Assembly: GCF_013282575.1 (NCBI RefSeq)
Contig: NZ_JAAAYE010000004.1
Coordinates: 1 to 64,000 of the forward strand
Length of the DNA stretch: 64,000 bases
From: Paraburkholderia sp. NMBU_R16
GTDB taxonomy: Bacteria; Pseudomonadota; Gammaproteobacteria; Burkholderiales; Burkholderiaceae
Direction of reading: 5' to 3'
Each line of letters begins with the position of its first letter. The stretch's first letter is position 1. The translations under genes were made by a program, and so were the position numbers. The notes below the pieces were generated by a model, which did not search any database, had not been told where the DNA came from, and saw nothing but the letters and a program-made list of their open reading frames with translations. Below are positions 61,415-64,000 of this stretch, in pieces.

Positions 61415-62830
61415 ATGAGTAAAACCGTGGCCGACGTCATGCAGCTCGTCAAGGACGAGGACGTCAAGTTCGTCGACTTTCGCTTCACCGACACGCGCGG
61501 CAAGGAGCAGCACGTCTCCGTTCCGCTGTCGGCGTTCGACGGCGACAAGTTCGAAAGCGGCCATGCGTTCGATGGTTCCTCGATCGCGGGCTGGAAGGGC
61601 ATCGAAGCATCGGACATGTTGCTCGTGCCGGATCCGAACACGGCTTTCATCGACCCGTTCTACGAAGAGCCGACGCTCGTGTTGACATGCGATGTCGTCG
61701 AGCCCGCGGACGGCAAGGGTTACGAGCGCGACCCGCGCTCGCTCGCCAAGCGCGCCGAAGCCTACCTGAAGAGCACCGGCCTGGGCGACACCGCCTACTT
61801 CGGACCGGAACCCGAGTTCTTCATTTTCGATTCGGTGCAGTGGAACACGGATATGTCGGGCTGCTTCGTGAAGATCGGCTCGGAAGAAGCGCCGTGGTCG
61901 TCGGGCAAGGAATTCGAAGGCGGCAACACCGGTCACCGTCCGGGCACGAAGGGCGGCTATTTCCCGGTCGCACCGGTGGATTCGTTCCAGGACATGCGCT
62001 CGGAAATGTGTCTGCTGCTCGAGCAGATCGGCATTCCCGTCGAAGTGCACCACCATGAAGTGGCCGGTCAGGGCCAAAACGAGATCGGCACCAAGTTCGC
62101 GACGCTCGTGCAGCGCGCCGACTGGACGCAGCAGCTCAAGTACATCGTCCACAACGTTGCGCATACGTACGGCAAGACGGCGACGTTCATGCCGAAGCCG
62201 GTCGTCGGCGACAACGGTTCGGGCATGCACGTTCACCAGTCGATCTGGAAGGACGGTCAGAACCTGTTCGCCGGTAACGGTTATGCGGGCCTCTCGGAGT
62301 TCGCGCTGTTCTATATCGGCGGCATCATCAAGCATGCTCGCGCGCTGAACGCGATCACGAACCCGACGACGAACTCGTACAAGCGCCTCGTGCCGCACTT
62401 CGAAGCACCGGTGAAACTCGCCTACTCGGCGCGCAACCGCTCGGCCTCGATCCGTATTCCGCACGTGTCGAATCCGAAGGGCCGCCGTATCGAGACGCGC
62501 TTCCCGGACCCGATGGCCAATCCGTACTTCGCGTTCTCGGCGCTGATGATGGCGGGCCTCGACGGCGTGCAAAACAAGATCCATCCGGGCGAAGCCGCGG
62601 ACAAGAATCTCTACGATCTCCCGCCGGAAGAAGACGCGAAGATCCCGACCGTCTGTGCCGGTCTCGATCAGGCGCTCGAGGCGCTCGACAAGGATCGCGA
62701 GTTCCTCACGCGTGGTGGTGTGTTCACGGACGGTATGCTCGACGCGTATCTGGAGCTCAAGGAAGGCGAACTGCAACGCTACCGCATGACGACGCATCCG
62801 ATCGAGTTCGAAATGTACTACTCGCTCTAA
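61415..62830 (+). CDS. glnA: glutamine synthetase, type I
   Basis: A 471-residue dodecameric enzyme that makes glutamine from glutamate, ammonia and ATP. The N-terminal beta-grasp begins [20 protein letters not shown]. The catalytic domain shows [22 protein letters not shown] (metal-binding Glu), [26 protein letters not shown] and the adenylylation site NLYDLPPEE with Tyr400. The Tyr indicates control by GlnE. The ATG has GAAGAGGAT directly upstream. The sigma-54/NtrC promoter lies 108-260 bp upstream and the terminator is 66 bp downstream. It is followed by glnL, so the glnA-glnL(-glnG) order is conserved. Confidence 0.98.
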   Translation: MSKTVADVMQLVKDEDVKFVDFRFTDTRGKEQHVSVPLSAFDGDKFESGHAFDGSSIAGWKGIEASDMLLVPDPNTAFIDPFYEEPTLVLTCDVVEPADGKGYERDPRSLAKRAEAYLKSTGLGDTAYFGPEPEFFIFDSVQWNTDMSGCFVKIGSEEAPWSSGKEFEGGNTGHRPGTKGGYFPVAPVDSFQDMRSEMCLLLEQIGIPVEVHHHEVAGQGQNEIGTKFATLVQRADWTQQLKYIVHNVAHTYGKTATFMPKPVVGDNGSGMHVHQSIWKDGQNLFAGNGYAGLSEFALFYIGGIIKHARALNAITNPTTNSYKRLVPHFEAPVKLAYSARNRSASIRIPHVSNPKGRRIETRFPDPMANPYFAFSALMMAGLDGVQNKIHPGEAADKNLYDLPPEEDAKIPTVCAGLDQALEALDKDREFLTRGGVFTDGMLDAYLELKEGELQRYRMTTHPIEFEMYYSL

Positions 62831-62895
62831 GCATTGCGATGCGCAGCGCCCACCTCCGTGGCCGTTGCGCAGAGCATGCTTGCGATCGGTCTCGA

Positions 62896-62920
62896 GGGAC
62901 GGCGCCGCCGTCCCTTTTTT
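62896..62920 (+). terminator. intrinsic terminator after glnA
   Basis: GGGACGGC-GCC-GCCGTCCC followed by TTTTTT: a perfect 8-bp GC-rich stem with a U tract, 66 bases after the glnA stop and 41 before glnL. It would limit read-through into glnL. Confidence 0.92.
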
Positions 62921-62960
62921 GTATGTCGGCCGGGTCGGCCCAGGTGACCGTGCTTTCACG

Positions 62961-64000
62961 ATGGCGCTAAAAAATCTGATCAAGACCAGCAAAGGGCAGA
63001 GCGAGCCTTTGACGGACGATGCCGCGCTTGGCGCATCCGGTCTCTTGCCTGGGCTCGAAGCATTGCCGACGGTCGTGCTCGTGCTCGAAAAGCGCACGCT
63101 GCGCGTCGCATTCGCGAACCCGTCCGCCGAGTCGCTGCTCGATTTGTCGCGGCGTCAGTTGATGCAGATGTCGTGGCCCGACATCTTTGCGAACGGCGAT
63201 GTGCTCGTCGAGACGATCGCGGCGATCGCGGAACAACGGTTCCACGCGACGCATCTCGACGCGGAATTCGAGCGTCCGGGCCGCGAAACGCTGCAAGTGC
63301 ACATGGTGGTGGGCTTTCTCGAAAGCGCGCCGGAGTACGTGTTGCTCGAGCTGTTCGAAAACGAGCGGCACTTGCGTACCGATCGCGAGGAACGCATTCA
63401 CGATCTGGCCACCGCCAACAAGCAGTTGATCCGTAACCTCGCGCACGAAATCAAGAACCCGCTTGGCGGTATTCGCGGCGCGGCGCAGTTGCTCGAATTG
63501 GAGCTCGACGCGCGGGAGCGCCACGAGCTGCGCGAGTACACGCAGGTGATCGTCAAGGAATCCGATCGCTTGCAAACGCTCGTCGACCGCCTGCTCGAGC
63601 CGCATCGGCATCCGCATATCGTCGGCGACGTGAATATCCATGAGGTCTGCGAACGCGTGCGCGCGGTCATCCTGGCGGAGTTTCCGCGCGGCCTCACCAT
63701 CGAGCGCGATTACGACGTGAGCGTGCCCGAGCTGCGTGGCGACAAGGAGCAACTGATTCAGGCGCTGCTCAACATCGTGCGCAATGCGGCGCAGGCGCTG
63801 CGCGAACGTATCAGCGAAGGCGATGCGCGTATCGCGCTGCGCACTCGCGTGGCCCGCAATGTGACGATCGCCAAGCGCCTTCACAAACTGGCATTGGACT
63901 TGCGTGTCATCGACAATGGCCCGGGCATCCCGCACGACATCCGCGAGCGCATTTTCTATCCGCTCGTCTCCGGCCGCGAGGGCGGCAGCGGGCTCGGCCT
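62961..64000 (+). CDS. glnL: nitrogen regulation sensor kinase NtrB (partial)
   Basis: The first 346 codons of a two-component kinase cut by the window end. Residues 1-130 include a PAS domain (LPTVVLVLEKRTLRVAFANPSAESLL, SWPDIFANGD). The HisKA box is LIRNLAHEIKNPLGGIRGAAQLLELEL with the phospho-His. The ATPase domain has LLNIVRNAAQAL (N box) and LRVIDNGPGIPHDI (G1); the window ends in the G2 box GGSGLGL. NtrB phosphorylates NtrC under nitrogen limitation, in a way controlled by PII. It has no membrane segment, as expected for NtrB. The reading frame is open to 64000, with only a few dozen residues likely missing; glnG is expected next. Confidence 0.96.
   Translation, partial: MALKNLIKTSKGQSEPLTDDAALGASGLLPGLEALPTVVLVLEKRTLRVAFANPSAESLLDLSRRQLMQMSWPDIFANGDVLVETIAAIAEQRFHATHLDAEFERPGRETLQVHMVVGFLESAPEYVLLELFENERHLRTDREERIHDLATANKQLIRNLAHEIKNPLGGIRGAAQLLELELDARERHELREYTQVIVKESDRLQTLVDRLLEPHRHPHIVGDVNIHEVCERVRAVILAEFPRGLTIERDYDVSVPELRGDKEQLIQALLNIVRNAAQALRERISEGDARIALRTRVARNVTIAKRLHKLALDLRVIDNGPGIPHDIRERIFYPLVSGREGGSGLG

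Noticed and set aside
61397-63097. A 566-codon minus-strand open frame opposite glnA
   Set aside because: glnA is unmistakable on the plus strand; the antisense frame spans the glnA terminator.

Overview
The window looks like chromosomal DNA from a high-GC betaproteobacterium of the Burkholderiaceae (Burkholderia, Paraburkholderia or Trinickia type). The reasons are the GC-rich third codon positions, a Burkholderia-style Gram-negative porin, a DUF3579 protein, many LysR regulators, pobA, gcdH, a RbsABC-type sugar locus with L-fucose-type enzymes, and a glnA-glnL (ntrB) nitrogen locus. I saw no rRNA, tRNA, CRISPR array, transposase or integrase. Species-level assignment is not possible by eye.

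Layout. (1) 1-5350 is a scrap-yard region. It holds a small unknown gene, an inverted repeat with short direct repeats, a 5'-truncated patatin phospholipase, the tail of a cytochrome P450, an intact flavodoxin and an intact ACP / fatty acyl-AMP ligase / PlsC fusion, then a tiny RND-pump scrap. A 16-bp direct repeat (1273-1288 and 5335-5350) brackets most of it. (2) 5349-11279, minus strand: MBL hydrolase, MFS transporter, AstE/AspA-family deacylase, LysR, a lectin-like lipoprotein and a second LysR. (3) 11408-14955: gcdH and pobA with a LysR remnant between them, then an ABM-domain membrane protein and a response-regulator remnant. (4) 15024-22284: an outer-membrane barrel protein, a hypothetical protein, a HAD phosphatase, a secreted alkaline-phosphatase-superfamily enzyme, a ProQ/FinO-type RNA chaperone, and a DGPF (YCII) protein overlapping an ECF42-type sigma factor. 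(5) 22285-27570: an AT-rich spacer, then two exported lipoproteins (M1 aminopeptidase and NlpC/P60-like) and a small unknown protein. (6) 27904-30874: an MBL-like protein with an altered metal motif, a flavin monooxygenase and a DUF2783 protein.

(7) 30864-39180 is a sugar locus. A minus-strand ABC transporter (ATPase, permease, binding protein) plus a XylX-like 2-keto-3-deoxy sugar-acid dehydratase diverges from a LacI regulator, an aldo/keto reductase (aldose 1-dehydrogenase) and a lactonase. Two identical tandem LacI-type operators lie between the arms. Together these suggest non-phosphorylative oxidation of L-fucose, D-arabinose or a related sugar, with the sugar-acid dehydratase step missing from the window. 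(8) 39196-49484: a YjeH-like amino acid exporter, an SsuABC/TauABC-like transporter, a TctE/TctD-like two-component system, a porin, a chemoreceptor, DUF3579 and a small lipoprotein. (9) 49695-60995: GST, small ORF, yggX and argA divergent from hrpA across 22 bp, then a beta-propeller / sterol desaturase / EI24 / MoaB-domain string and a rhodanese.

(10) 60996-64000: glnA with a readable NtrC site and sigma-54 promoter, a strong terminator, then glnL running off the right edge.

No single system in the window is clearly new. The best leads are the 16-bp-bracketed fragment zone, the altered MBL plus monooxygenase plus DUF2783 module, the incomplete sugar pathway built around a XylX-type dehydratase, the nearly zero-leader argA/hrpA divergent promoter, and the ACP-FAAL-PlsC fusion.
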